From assembly GCA_013044035.1 (NCBI GenBank), contig JABEVE010000055.1, positions 30,558-94,557 of the forward strand: a stretch of 64,000 bases of DNA, given 5' to 3'. The notes beneath the pieces are model-generated. The model was not told the origin of the DNA. It made no database searches and worked only from the letters and a program-made list of their open reading frames with translations. This document shows, one piece after another, positions 42,241 through 50,637 of the stretch; within the stretch, counting starts at the first letter, position 1, and each line of letters opens with the position of its first letter. A program made the translations under genes and the position numbers. Origin of the DNA: Burkholderiales bacterium (GTDB lineage Bacteria > Pseudomonadota > Gammaproteobacteria > Burkholderiales > Burkholderiaceae_C).

Positions 42241-43239
42241 TCAGTCCACCCCGAGAACCTGTTTGAGGTATCCCGACGGCTGCGCGCCCGAGATGGCTTG
42301 GAGCACACCGGCCCTGGTCTTCCACAGAAGCGTGGGGGTGACAATCGCCAGGTTGTTCTGCCGGGCCCAGGCCTCGAACGCAGCCGTGTTCGCGGCGACG
42401 CGGGCGTTGGCAGTGACATTGTTGGACAGCGGTGCACCGCCGGTTTCGCTACCACCGTCGAAATTCTGCTCGTTGGCATTGAGGGCGGCGGCACCACGCT
42501 CGATGATCGTCGCGGCGCGCGCCTGGGAATCTTGGCGAACGATGCCTACGGGGATCCAGTGCACGGTAACCGCGGTGCGCAGGGCGGGCTCGGCGAGCGT
42601 GTGCCAAAGGGCATTGCAGTAGAGGCAGTTTGGATCGAAGACGACGTAGAGATCGGCTCTGGAGTGGGGCGCCCTGGTCTCGATGGCTGCCATATTGGAC
42701 GGCAGCCCGTGAACTTGGACCGGCCCCGTGGTGCTCTCGGGCGTGGGGGCTTGGGTTGTCACCCCGACATTTGATGGACCGGCGGCGGAGACATCCACGC
42801 CGCGCGTGGAGAAGGCACGGATCGCGGCAAGAGTCAAGTTCGCGCCGCTGGGCGTGAGCATGCTTCCGACCATGACATCGCCACCGCGGTCGATCCACGC
42901 GATGAGGCGTTGGTCAGCGCCTGGAGCGCTCGGGCTGGCGTTTCCGACCAGAGCTCCGGTGAGTCCGTTCGGGCCGGGGAATACCGCGTACGCGTGGGCT
43001 TGCCCGCTGGTCGCACTGGACAGGATCGCATTGACTTGCCCGAGCGTGAGCGGCGAGGAGGAAGCGCTGTCGGAACGGGCTGCCGGATTCGCGCCCTCTT
43101 GGCGGGGGCTTGCCGCCGTCACGGTTGCCCAGGCAACCAAGGCGGATGTCGCCATCATGGTGGCGACCCCAGCGATGGCAAGGGCGATGCGCCTCGACGG
43201 GCGGCGCAGCGGAAAGGGGAGACGTTTGGCGGTCTGCAT
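42241..43239 (-). CDS. DsbC/DsbG-like thiol:disulfide protein
   Basis: 332 residues: N-terminal membrane anchor (IALAIAGVATMMATSALVAWA), a linker and dimerisation-like region, then a thioredoxin-fold domain with the active-site CLYC in DPNCLYCNALW and the cis-Pro region near NLAIVTPTLLW. Comparable proteins (TrbB, DsbC-like) in transfer systems isomerise disulfides in pilus and secretion components. The cysteine-rich PilV cassettes and the exported proteins downstream are plausible clients. The ATG at 43239 is chosen because it starts the membrane segment. Confidence 0.82.
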   Translation of the reverse strand: MQTAKRLPFPLRRPSRRIALAIAGVATMMATSALVAWATVTAASPRQEGANPAARSDSASSSPLTLGQVNAILSSATSGQAHAYAVFPGPNGLTGALVGNASPSAPGADQRLIAWIDRGGDVMVGSMLTPSGANLTLAAIRAFSTRGVDVSAAGPSNVGVTTQAPTPESTTGPVQVHGLPSNMAAIETRAPHSRADLYVVFDPNCLYCNALWHTLAEPALRTAVTVHWIPVGIVRQDSQARAATIIERGAAALNANEQNFDGGSETGGAPLSNNVTANARVAANTAAFEAWARQNNLAIVTPTLLWKTRAGVLQAISGAQPSGYLKQVLGVD

Positions 43240-43297
43240 GTGAAAGGATCTCCTGAACGAGTGTAACGCAGGGCAGTAGGAAGCGAACCGAAAGTAG

Positions 43298-44095
43298 CTA
43301 GGGCGAAAGTTGGAACGCAGGGGCGGGCGGTGGCGGGCGGCGAGCACGCCAGTCTTCCCAGTCGAAAGGTACCCACTGGCCTTGTTCTCGCAACCGGCTG
43401 TAAATCCTCTCGCCCATGACGTCGAGAAGTTCCGGTGCGGATAGATTCGCGGTGAGGACCATGGGGCGTTCCTCGCGATAGCGCCCATCGATGACCGCGT
43501 GAAGTTGGTTGCGCTCGGCATCGGAGCCGATCTGAACGCCGGCCTCGTCGATGATTAGCAGGTCGACCCTGGTCAACATGCGCAGCACCTCGAGCTCGCT
43601 TGGCCCGTTGCGCCTTTGCCATCCGGCGCGAAGCATGAGGATGATCTCCTGAACCGTGGCAAACATCGCGGTCGCACCCTGGGCGATCACGGATAGGGCG
43701 ATGCTGGCGGCGAGGTGGCTTTTGCCGGTCCCGGTGTTTCCGCCGAGGATCAGGACGCCGCCATTCGCCCGCTCACGTTCGAAGTCGCCAGCAAACGCCC
43801 GACAGCTGCGCAACGCGTGTTGCTGCTCGGGCAGTGTGGCGATGTACGTGTCGAAGCTGCAGGAGCGAAGCTTGCGGGGGATGGCGGAGCGTGCGAGCCG
43901 GGTTTCGAGCGAGGATCGGGCGTCAGCGAGCTCGGCGCGCTTGACTTCTCGGTCGCGCTCCGTGACGCAAGCGGGGCAGCTGCCGCTGATGAATTTGTGC
44001 CCGCGCACGGTCTTCGTGCGTACGGGGTAGGGGCCGTGCTTTTCGCACTTGCGCGTTTCGGCTCGCAGCCCGTCGGGGTGGTCAAAAGCGTCCAT
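43298..44095 (-). CDS. DnaC-like helicase loader ATPase
   Basis: 265 residues. The N-terminal zinc-binding pattern CEKHG...CPAC is followed by an AAA+ domain with Walker A GNTGTGKS and Walker B LLIIDEAG, plus LTANLSAPEL and ERIYSRLRE (sensor/arginine-finger region) as in DnaC and IstB. It overlaps the end of the primosome-like gene by 14 bases, the classic DnaT/DnaC-type pairing. It should load the replicative helicase at the element's origin. Confidence 0.85.
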   Translation of the reverse strand: MDAFDHPDGLRAETRKCEKHGPYPVRTKTVRGHKFISGSCPACVTERDREVKRAELADARSSLETRLARSAIPRKLRSCSFDTYIATLPEQQHALRSCRAFAGDFERERANGGVLILGGNTGTGKSHLAASIALSVIAQGATAMFATVQEIILMLRAGWQRRNGPSELEVLRMLTRVDLLIIDEAGVQIGSDAERNQLHAVIDGRYREERPMVLTANLSAPELLDVMGERIYSRLREQGQWVPFDWEDWRARRPPPPAPAFQLSP

Positions 44096-45143
44096 CGGGG
44101 GTGACTCCTTCGCGATAGTCCTTGGCGTCGAGCCCGCGGTGCCTGCTCGCCGGAGCGACGCCGGCGCGGCGGTAGTCGTCGGGCTTGAGCCATTCGGCCT
44201 GCAGGCCCTGAGTCCCTCGCAGGCACCAGATCCGCAGGAAAGCGTCGAGCGAAATGTTCGCCTTCGCCGCCTCGGAGATTGCCGCGTCGAGGACGGTCTG
44301 GGTGACCGGCGCCCGCTTGCTGCGGCGCAGGGTCAGCCAGTCCGTCCAAACTTGCTCGGGCACGTCGACAGGCCGGGTGGGGGCGTGCGCCGCAGGCGCG
44401 CGGGCGTCTTCTCTTTGTTCTTTTCCTTTCTCTTCCTTTCCTTTCTCTTCTGTTGGATGGTGTTTCCCGTGGGACAAAGCAGGGACACGATCATCGAAAA
44501 AGGAGGACATGGCCTGAGCGTCCCCGGGGACACGCTGGAATGTCCCCGGGGATTTTTGCGGTGTGGCCTCGAAAGGGTTGTTTTCGGGCGGGTGAGCGGT
44601 GTTCGTCGGCTCTGCATCGGACTTCGGCGCATTTTGTCGTGAGGACGTACCGGGGACATCGCCAGGGACGGGTAGCGGTTGTCCCCGGGGACAACCGAGG
44701 GACACCCATTCGTCGAAGTCGGGCGGATCGTACGGTATGTGGTGGCGTTGACTGTGCTTCTTGATGCGAGCGCACTCGGTCTTCCACTGCTCCTTGCGCT
44801 GCGCCCCGAGGGCTTCGATAACCTTCTCAGCGACAACCGCGTGATACAGACGGCCATCCGAGCACTTGACCCAACCCCGCAATGCGCCATCGCGCACCCT
44901 GGCCCATTCCTCCGGCGTTCGCCCATACCCTGCGAAATCCGCAAGATCCTGGTCATCATCGGGGAGGGAGCCGGCAGGCAACTGGTGCCAGGAAACACAC
45001 CACAGGATCACGGCTGCTCGAAATTCGTCGCCGCTCGCGCGTGAAGCCAACCGTGAGTCGCGCAGACGCTGCACCTGGAGCGGCATGTATGGAAACTTTT
45101 GCAAGTTTCCATCTGGTGGTGTGAGAGGGGCGGGGGCGTTCAT
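44082..45143 (-). CDS. DUF1376-type primosome/replication organiser protein
   Basis: 353 residues. The first 100 match the DUF1376 pattern (FPYMPLQVQRLRDS, EFRAAVILWCVSWHQLPAGSLP), a winged-helix-like module of phage and plasmid replication proteins that act before DnaC. The middle is disordered and repetitive (several V-P-G-D/T segments, then a Glu/Lys-rich stretch), and the C-terminal 90 residues form a DnaT-like domain. The repetitive middle is encoded by DNA packed with GTCCCCGGGGAC palindromes, so this segment may also be a cis-acting site. Confidence 0.75.
   Translation of the reverse strand: MNAPAPLTPPDGNLQKFPYMPLQVQRLRDSRLASRASGDEFRAAVILWCVSWHQLPAGSLPDDDQDLADFAGYGRTPEEWARVRDGALRGWVKCSDGRLYHAVVAEKVIEALGAQRKEQWKTECARIKKHSQRHHIPYDPPDFDEWVSLGCPRGQPLPVPGDVPGTSSRQNAPKSDAEPTNTAHPPENNPFEATPQKSPGTFQRVPGDAQAMSSFFDDRVPALSHGKHHPTEEKGKEEKGKEQREDARAPAAHAPTRPVDVPEQVWTDWLTLRRSKRAPVTQTVLDAAISEAAKANISLDAFLRIWCLRGTQGLQAEWLKPDDYRRAGVAPASRHRGLDAKDYREGVTPDGRF
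44520..44696. repeat. Cluster of GTCCCCGGGGAC palindromes inside the primosome gene
   Basis: A perfect 12-base GTCCCCGGGGAC lies at 44520-44531, an 11-base copy at 44542-44552, and a 20-base perfect palindrome GGTTGTCCCCGGGGACAACC at 44677-44696. Several GGGAC half-sites (for example near 44650 and 44665) lie between them. Confidence 0.7.
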
Positions 45144-45454
45144 GGTTGTTGTCGGATCACCATTCTGTCGCGCACCGTTGGTAGCCCTGAGGGCAACTGG
45201 CGATGGAACACCGTCGAAACATGGTTGAAGTCAGTCGCGAACATGGTGGAACTCACGATGATTGCTCGCGGGGCGCCGTACGCCAGACGGTGAGTGTTGC
45301 GCGGAACAAGCCGGGACAGTTAATCGTTGTCCTCGGGAACGGCGCCAGTGTCCCGAGGACAACGGAGGGACGCCGTACAGGGGCGCGGGGACATGACAGC
45401 GAGTCCGCAGGGACGGACGGTGGTGGAGCGTGCCGATCCGGGGCCTGCGCATTT
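45144..45454. other. Non-coding region with a large inverted repeat, upstream of the primosome gene
   Basis: No gene is evident on either strand. A perfect 14-base inverted repeat, CGTTGTCCTCGGGA at 45325-45338 and its inverse at 45351-45364, has a 12-base centre. Its half-site matches the palindromes in the neighbouring gene. Further GGGAC elements lie at about 45312, 45367 and 45388. Candidate replication-initiator or repressor binding region. Downstream of the next minus-strand gene's stop, so it could also end that transcript, but there is no T-run. Confidence 0.5.
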
Positions 45455-45991
45455 TCATTGCGCGCTCGTCCTGGCGCCGTCTGCCTGGTCCGCGCTGGAG
45501 CGCTTGGCGCGGCGTGCTGCGCCTGACATGGTCCCGGCCTTGCGGCGAGAGGCGGTGAGGGCCGCTTCACGCTCGGCGGTGGCTGCGATGTCCGGATCGT
45601 GCAGCTCGCCTTTGCCGTCGACCTTGAAGAGGCCGTTCCGAATGAGTTCGCCGACGGCCTGGTGCACGCGCTCCGGGGTGCCGCCCAATATTTGCGCGAG
45701 ACGGACCCAATCGATGTCGACGCGGCCGGGGCCACGTGGCGTATCAGTGGGTGCGAAGATGTCTGGGGCCAGTTCGCCCTGGCGCGAGTCCGTGGGCGTG
45801 CCTTTCGTATGTGATGCGACCAGGAACCGAGGCAGCCAGCCGGGCCGCTCGCTGGTGCGCAGCAGGCAGAGCAGCCCAAAGAATGCGCCTCGCACCTCGA
45901 GGTTGGCCGTGGTGTAGCGGTAGTCGGCGAGCAGCTTGTGGATCGGTAGCCTCAGATAGACAGCAGGCTGGGATGGTGTTGAAGAGAGCAT
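45455..45991 (-). CDS. DUF1376-like/winged-helix replication-associated protein
   Basis: 178 residues. The N-terminal part (PIHKLLADYRYTTANLEVRGAFFGLLCLLRTSERPGWLP) resembles the DUF1376-type module, followed by a winged-helix-like segment (VRLAQILGGTPERVHQAVGELIRNGLFKVD) and a basic, disordered tail. It may regulate or initiate replication; no classical RepA is seen in the window. The ATG at 45991 is chosen over an upstream one at 46063. Confidence 0.55.
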   Translation of the reverse strand: MLSSTPSQPAVYLRLPIHKLLADYRYTTANLEVRGAFFGLLCLLRTSERPGWLPRFLVASHTKGTPTDSRQGELAPDIFAPTDTPRGPGRVDIDWVRLAQILGGTPERVHQAVGELIRNGLFKVDGKGELHDPDIAATAEREAALTASRRKAGTMSGAARRAKRSSADQADGARTSAQ

Positions 45992-46233
45992 GAGGCAGCC
46001 TCGGCGATGGGTCGGGATGGCGTCGAGCAATCGGCGAATGAAACGCGAACATGTGTTACGCAAGCCAGAAGGTAGCGTGTCATTGAGGGACCGTCAAGGG
46101 GAATAGAAACACAACGCACGGCGCAAGCAAGCGAACTAAAAGACTTGCACGATTGCGGAAAAGGGCATAAATTTCTGGAAACTTTGCGGTCCCAAGCTGA
46201 CCCAATTTCAGGACACCGGAGCCGCCCAGATCC

Positions 46234-46542
46234 ATGCCTATGCCCACCCCGACGCAACCCAACAGTGTCATACCGTCGTCGCCACCGGGCGACAACAGCA
46301 GCGGCTCATTCTTAAGCGACGAGGACGTCGCGCGCCTGACCGGCTACCGGCAGACGAAAAAGATCATCGGGGCCCTCAACTCGATGGGGATCCCCTTCGT
46401 TCTGAGTTTCCAGGGGCGCGCGCTCGTGCCGAAGGCGGCGATCGCGTCGACCTCCACCGGCCGGCGGCGGGATGGTCGCGATGATGCGCCCGCTCGCTTT
46501 CTTAATACACGTTCGCAACGCACTGTCAACCGTCACGAGTGA
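46234..46542 (+). CDS. DUF4224-like small protein
   Basis: 102 residues. The central [34 protein letters not shown] segment, split over about residues 26-55, matches the DUF4224 pattern seen in phage and plasmid DNA-binding proteins. Terminal parts are disordered. First gene of the plus-strand block and five bases before ssb. Confidence 0.7.
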   Translation: MPMPTPTQPNSVIPSSPPGDNSSGSFLSDEDVARLTGYRQTKKIIGALNSMGIPFVLSFQGRALVPKAAIASTSTGRRRDGRDDAPARFLNTRSQRTVNRHE

Positions 46543-46547
46543 GGCTT

Positions 46548-47024
46548 ATGTCATTCGTCAATAAAGTCATTCTCATCGGCAACCTGGGCCGTGCCCCCGA
46601 GATGCGCTACGCGCCCTCGGGGGCGGCCGTGTGCAGCGTCTCGATCGCCACCACCCGACAGTGGAAGGATAAATCGGGCGAGAAGCGCGAGGAGACCGAG
46701 TGGCACCGGGTGGTCTTCTATGACCGCCTGGCCGAGATTGCCGGCGAGTACCTGAAGAAGGGCCGCCCGGTCTACGTCGAGGGGCGGCTCAAGTACGGCA
46801 GGTACACCGATAAGGACGGCGTCGAGCGCTACACCACCGACATCGTCGCCACCGAGATGCAAATGCTCGGCGGTCGAGGCGAGGCAGAGTCCACGCGGGA
46901 GACGGCGCCGGGCGCGCGCTCCCGCGATGGTTCCCCGAATACCTACGCAGCGGCCAAAGATGGACAGCGACGGCGGGCACCGCCAGCGGATGCCGGCGGC
47001 AACTTCGACGACGAACGGTTCTAG
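46548..47024 (+). CDS. ssb: Single-stranded DNA-binding protein
   Basis: 158 residues with the OB fold typical of [41 protein letters not shown] and [19 protein letters not shown]. An acidic tip (FDDERF) replaces the chromosomal DDDIPF type, common for plasmid copies. GAGG lies just before the ATG at 46548. Such ssb genes typically sit in the leading region of conjugative elements and protect incoming single-stranded DNA. Confidence 0.93.
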   Translation: MSFVNKVILIGNLGRAPEMRYAPSGAAVCSVSIATTRQWKDKSGEKREETEWHRVVFYDRLAEIAGEYLKKGRPVYVEGRLKYGRYTDKDGVERYTTDIVATEMQMLGGRGEAESTRETAPGARSRDGSPNTYAAAKDGQRRRAPPADAGGNFDDERF

Positions 47025-47040
47025 CGAGAAGGAATTGCGC

Positions 47041-47379
47041 ATGCTGTCGCCACGCTGTTATCAAATCTCTCGGGCCTTGCGCCTTTTGGCGGAAGCGCGC
47101 ATCGGTCGGATGGTGACGATCGAAAACGCTGAACTGATCCGCGCGGCCCTGGCGGCCGAGAACCGGCGAGCCCAGACGGCCGCAGGCGCGGGGGTTGGCC
47201 CCGTTACGGTCGCGTTGCGGGCGTCGACGTTCCTCGCGCGGGGCATGTCGCCGCCCAAGTTGATGTTGGCCGCGGCCGTCACCGAATTGCACAGGTTGCT
47301 GCATGGGGATGAGGAGCTCGCCAAGGAAGTGCGCCGGATGGAGACGGACGCGATCTGCGGCCGCGGCGAATGGCTTTGA
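47041..47379 (+). CDS. Hypothetical helical protein
   Basis: 112 residues starting 16 bases after ssb. All-helical in appearance (QISRALRLLAEARIGR, LIRAALAAENRRAQ, KLMLAAAVTELHRLLHG). Family not recognised. Confidence 0.55.
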   Translation: MLSPRCYQISRALRLLAEARIGRMVTIENAELIRAALAAENRRAQTAAGAGVGPVTVALRASTFLARGMSPPKLMLAAAVTELHRLLHGDEELAKEVRRMETDAICGRGEWL

Positions 47380-47392
47380 AGACGGCGTAGCC

Positions 47393-47638
47393 ATGAGGAA
47401 GCCTGAGCCCCTGTCCGATCCGGTCGTCAGGGCCATCGCGCGGGCGCGGGACCAGGGGGCCCACGTGGCTCGAATTCGGATGTCCGCCCAGTTCCTTGAG
47501 GGCATGGTCCTCGAGGAGGACCCGCGCCTTTCGAGGACGTCGGCACCGGAAGGTGCGGCGGATTACGCCTTTGACGGGTACCCGATCGTCGTGTCGCGGG
47601 TGTCTGGCTGGGTGCTTGAGACGCGACTTTCGCGGTGA
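47393..47638 (+). CDS. Small hypothetical protein
   Basis: 81 residues, starting 13 bases after the preceding stop. N-terminal helix then a beta-rich end (YPIVVSRVSGWVLETRL). Family not recognised. Confidence 0.45.
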   Translation: MRKPEPLSDPVVRAIARARDQGAHVARIRMSAQFLEGMVLEEDPRLSRTSAPEGAADYAFDGYPIVVSRVSGWVLETRLSR

Positions 47639-47663
47639 TGTGGCAACGAGGAAAGATGTCGCG

Positions 47664-47822
47664 ATGACGACGCACCTGCCGGACTGTTTGCTCGGAGATC
47701 AGACTGGGCTGTTTCTCGTCGTTGTCCTGTTCGTCATGGTGGGGCTGTCCGTCTTGCGGGAGAGACTGCCGGGCCGCCGGCGCTCGCAAGCCCCGAAGGT
47801 GGAGCGATCGGCATGCCGCTGA
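47664..47822 (+). CDS. Small single-span membrane protein
   Basis: 52 residues with one transmembrane helix (GLFLVVVLFVMVGLSVL) and a basic C-terminal tail. It overlaps the start of the next gene by 10 bases. Low-information but consistently placed in the operon. Confidence 0.4.
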   Translation: MTTHLPDCLLGDQTGLFLVVVLFVMVGLSVLRERLPGRRRSQAPKVERSACR

Positions 47823-48463
47823 CCTCGGTGCACCACCGGCGGCTGCGCTTTTACTGGGAGCACGGCGGCCGTGGGAATGCGCACAGCGACGGCATTGATC
47901 TCGACCTCGAAGGGGCGAGGCTGATCGAGCGTTGCGACAAGAGCTACGGGACGTTCTACCGCGCGACCGAGGCGGGGGTGCAGGCGATCGTGGCCGAGAA
48001 GGCGCGGATTGCGGGGCGCCGGGCACCGCACGACACGTTGGCCAGTCGGGTGGCTGAGCGGCTGCGTGCGGAGGGTCGCGTCACGTGGGAGAACATCGAG
48101 TTCGTGATCCCTGGGCATGGGCAGGCGGTGCGGCCGGACGTGTACTCGTTGATGTGCACGAAGAACGAGGGCCGGCTGGCCCCGACGGTGCACGAGGTGA
48201 AGGTGAGCCGAAGTGACTTCCTGGCGGATCTGGCGAACCCGGACAAACGGGGCGGCTACCAGAAGCTGGCGGGTCGGTTGATCTACGTGGCGCCGGCGGG
48301 CGTCATCGAGCCCGGAGAGGTTCCGGAAGGCTGCGGCCTCGTGGAGGAACGCTCGTCGGGCCAATTCGTTACCGTGAAACGGGCGCGGTCGCACAAGGTC
48401 GACTTGCCGCCAGTGGTGTTCATGAATCTGATTCTGAAGCGTGGGGAGTTTCGCCCGATATGA
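47813..48463 (+). CDS. PD-(D/E)XK-like protein (MmcB-type)
   Basis: 216 residues. After a winged-helix-like start, RPDVYSL and HEVKVSRSDF form a D...E-x-K core, followed by YQKLAGRLIYVAP. This order is found in MmcB-like DNA-repair and nuclease proteins. Its stop overlaps the next start (ATGA). Role on the element unknown; perhaps processing of entering DNA. Confidence 0.6.
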   Translation: MPLTSVHHRRLRFYWEHGGRGNAHSDGIDLDLEGARLIERCDKSYGTFYRATEAGVQAIVAEKARIAGRRAPHDTLASRVAERLRAEGRVTWENIEFVIPGHGQAVRPDVYSLMCTKNEGRLAPTVHEVKVSRSDFLADLANPDKRGGYQKLAGRLIYVAPAGVIEPGEVPEGCGLVEERSSGQFVTVKRARSHKVDLPPVVFMNLILKRGEFRPI

Positions 48464-49101
48464 AGACCACAGTTCGCCACCTGCTCGCGCAGATTGATGC
48501 CGCCCTGGCTCTCGCGGATCAGCCTTCTTTGCGCGATGCCGAGCGCGTTTCGATCCTGAGAGCCGCGTTGCTCGCGCAGCGCGCATCGCTGGACGGGATG
48601 GTCCATCCCACGGGGCAGCATGGTCTGCACCAGGCCGGGCAGCCTTGGGATCCTGAGCAGGAGGCGCTGCTTCAAGATCGAGTTCGTGCTGGCGTACCGC
48701 TCAAGGCGATCAGTCGGGAACTCGGTCGTTCCAGAGCGGCCATCGCGGCCCGGCTGAAGCGTCTTGAGGATGGCCCGTCGACGCCTGACCTCGGGCCTGG
48801 GAGCCGATGGATCGACGAACACGAGACGATCGTCCGAGATCGATGGGGCGCCGGCGCGACGTTGGAGACGATCGGCGGGGAACTCGGCAGAAGCCCGGGC
48901 GCCGTTGCGGCGCGCTTGAGCCATCTCGGCGTTGCCTCGAAGGAGGCGATCTGGGAGAGCAATCTCGAGCGCGGTGGGGGCTATGGGCGGGAAGCCCTCG
49001 CGCGCTTTCATGAGCGCAAGCGCAACAGTTCCTGGGCGGAGGATGGGGATGCGCTCCAGCGTGACGTGCGCACCGGCGCCACGGGCGGGAGCGCATCGTG
49101 A
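48460..49101 (+). CDS. Tandem Myb/SANT-like helix-turn-helix protein
   Basis: 213 residues with two matching DNA-binding segments: LLQDRVRAGVPLKAISRELG (about 69-88, ending RLKRL) and IVRDRWGAGATLETIGGELG (about 123-142, ending RLSHLGV). Each starts with a Trp, as in SANT/Myb-like and GcrA-like repeats. Probably a regulator of the block. Coupled to the genes on both sides by ATGA/GTGA overlaps. Confidence 0.6.
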   Translation: MKTTVRHLLAQIDAALALADQPSLRDAERVSILRAALLAQRASLDGMVHPTGQHGLHQAGQPWDPEQEALLQDRVRAGVPLKAISRELGRSRAAIAARLKRLEDGPSTPDLGPGSRWIDEHETIVRDRWGAGATLETIGGELGRSPGAVAARLSHLGVASKEAIWESNLERGGGYGREALARFHERKRNSSWAEDGDALQRDVRTGATGGSAS

Positions 49102-49457
49102 ACCGTCTAGGGAGTGCGCCCGTGGGCGCCATCGCTGAGACCACCTTCGGCGGACGTATCCGAGCCGCCCGCAAAGCTCTGGGCCTCAGCCAGCAGGACC
49201 TGGCCGATGCGGTGGGCTGCGGGAAGTCGTACCTGTGCGTGCTGGAGACCCAGCCGGATCAGCATCCGAGCGCGGGGCGCGTCATGTGCCTGGCGAAGGT
49301 GCTGGGCGTGACGGTCTATGAGCTGATGGGCGAGCCCAACCCGTGGGCGCTGGCCAGCGCCGCGGTCGAGGACCGCAAGTTCATCGAGTCGTATTTGAAG
49401 TTGCCGCCGGTCGACCGCCGGCGCATGCGCCGGCTCCTTGTCGTGCTCGAGGAGTGA
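49098..49457 (+). CDS. XRE-family transcriptional regulator
   Basis: 119 residues with a Cro/C1 helix-turn-helix (IRAARKALGLSQQDLADAVG, SYLCVLE) and a helical C-terminus. A GTG start overlaps the preceding TGA. It probably controls the AAA-ATPase operon that follows or its own block. Confidence 0.8.
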   Translation: MNRLGSAPVGAIAETTFGGRIRAARKALGLSQQDLADAVGCGKSYLCVLETQPDQHPSAGRVMCLAKVLGVTVYELMGEPNPWALASAAVEDRKFIESYLKLPPVDRRRMRRLLVVLEE

Positions 49458-49495
49458 TTTCCGACATGCCACATTCCGAAACCAAAGGAGCAGCC

Positions 49496-50530
49496 ATGAG
49501 CGACATCTTCGCGCCCGAGGCCGCGCCGCAATCCGAGGCGGCGCCGAAGCCGGCCGATCGTGCCCAGCGGCGGGCGGCGTTCGGCGCCGCGCTCAAGCGC
49601 GTGCCTGAGCTTGTGCGATCGGCGCAGTGGAGCCAGACGGACAAGATGTTCGAGGTCGCCCAGGCGATGGCGGAGGACATCGGGACGCACGATCCGGGCT
49701 TGGCCAAGCGGATTGCCCAGAGCCTTCCGCAGGGGTTGAAGCCGCTGCGTCTTCGGGCGCCGGACGAGGGGGTCGAGATCGAGACTGCGCGCCACGGTCT
49801 TGATGATGTGGTGCTCCCGGAGTCCGTCGCCCGGGAGTGCCGGGCCATCCTGGCTGAGCACGAGCGGCGCGAGGAGCTGGCTGCCTTTGCGCTCGAGCCG
49901 CGGCACAAGGTTCTGCTCTGCGGGCCGCCTGGCAACGGCAAGACGATGCTGGCCGAAGCGCTGGCACGGGAGTTGAATGTGGCCTTCCTGCGCGTCAAGT
50001 ACGCCGGGTTGATCAACAGCCACCTGGGCGAGACGGCAAAGTGCTTGAGCAAGGTCCTGCAGTACGCCAGCCAGGGACCGTGTGTGCTGTTCTTCGACGA
50101 GTTCGACGGCATCGCTGCCGCACGAAACGGCACAACGCAGGATGTGGGCGAGGCGCGTCGCATCGTGAATCAGCTCTTGATCGAGGTGGAGCGTCTGCCC
50201 TCGCATGTCGTCGTCGTGGCCGCGACGAACGCGCCTGATCTTCTGGACACCGCGCTGGAGCGACGCTTCGATTTTCTGATCGAGCTTGCCGCAGCGACGC
50301 CGGACCTGGCCCGGCTGTGCGCCCTGCGCGAACTGGCGCCGGAGCGCACGCCGGGGCACGACGTGACACACCTGGCCGAGCGTGTCGCCGCATGTGGTGT
50401 GCGCAATCTTCACGCCGTGGTGCAACTTTGCCGCAGGATCCGTCGCGACCTTGTGCTTGCGGGCGGCGCCGGCGTGGACGCGCTGCTCTCGCAGAACGCG
50501 CCCGCGGCGTCGAGCGGGAGCGCATCGTGA
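49496..50530 (+). CDS. AAA-family ATPase
   Basis: 344 residues. Classical AAA core: Walker A GPPGNGKT (about residue 141), Walker B VLFFDEFDG, sensor 1 AATNAP, and RRFDF arginine-finger region, of the FtsH/spastin-like clade. There is no protease or transmembrane domain, and a roughly 110-residue N-terminal adaptor region. AAAGGAG precedes the ATG. It is coupled to a 36-residue ORF (GTGA), which is in turn coupled to a 168-residue ORF (ATGA). Likely a remodelling ATPase of unknown target. Confidence 0.8.
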   Translation: MSDIFAPEAAPQSEAAPKPADRAQRRAAFGAALKRVPELVRSAQWSQTDKMFEVAQAMAEDIGTHDPGLAKRIAQSLPQGLKPLRLRAPDEGVEIETARHGLDDVVLPESVARECRAILAEHERREELAAFALEPRHKVLLCGPPGNGKTMLAEALARELNVAFLRVKYAGLINSHLGETAKCLSKVLQYASQGPCVLFFDEFDGIAAARNGTTQDVGEARRIVNQLLIEVERLPSHVVVVAATNAPDLLDTALERRFDFLIELAAATPDLARLCALRELAPERTPGHDVTHLAERVAACGVRNLHAVVQLCRRIRRDLVLAGGAGVDALLSQNAPAASSGSAS

Positions 50531-50637
50531 AGACGGTCCTCCGATTTGAGGGTACGCCCCTGGAGTGCGGCGTGCGGGAAGTCGTCGAGAAGTTCGAGGG
50601 CATGGCTGCTGAGCTTCCTGGGGGGATGACGCAATGA
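50527..50637 (+). CDS. 36-residue microprotein coupled to the AAA ATPase
   Basis: Starts at the GTG of a GTGA overlap with the ATPase stop and ends in an ATGA overlap with the next gene, which argues strongly that it is translated. It reads as a short beta/helix pair (VLRFEGTPLECGVREVVEKFEG). It could be an adaptor or regulator of the ATPase, or only a translational bridge. Confidence 0.5.
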   Translation: MKTVLRFEGTPLECGVREVVEKFEGMAAELPGGMTQ

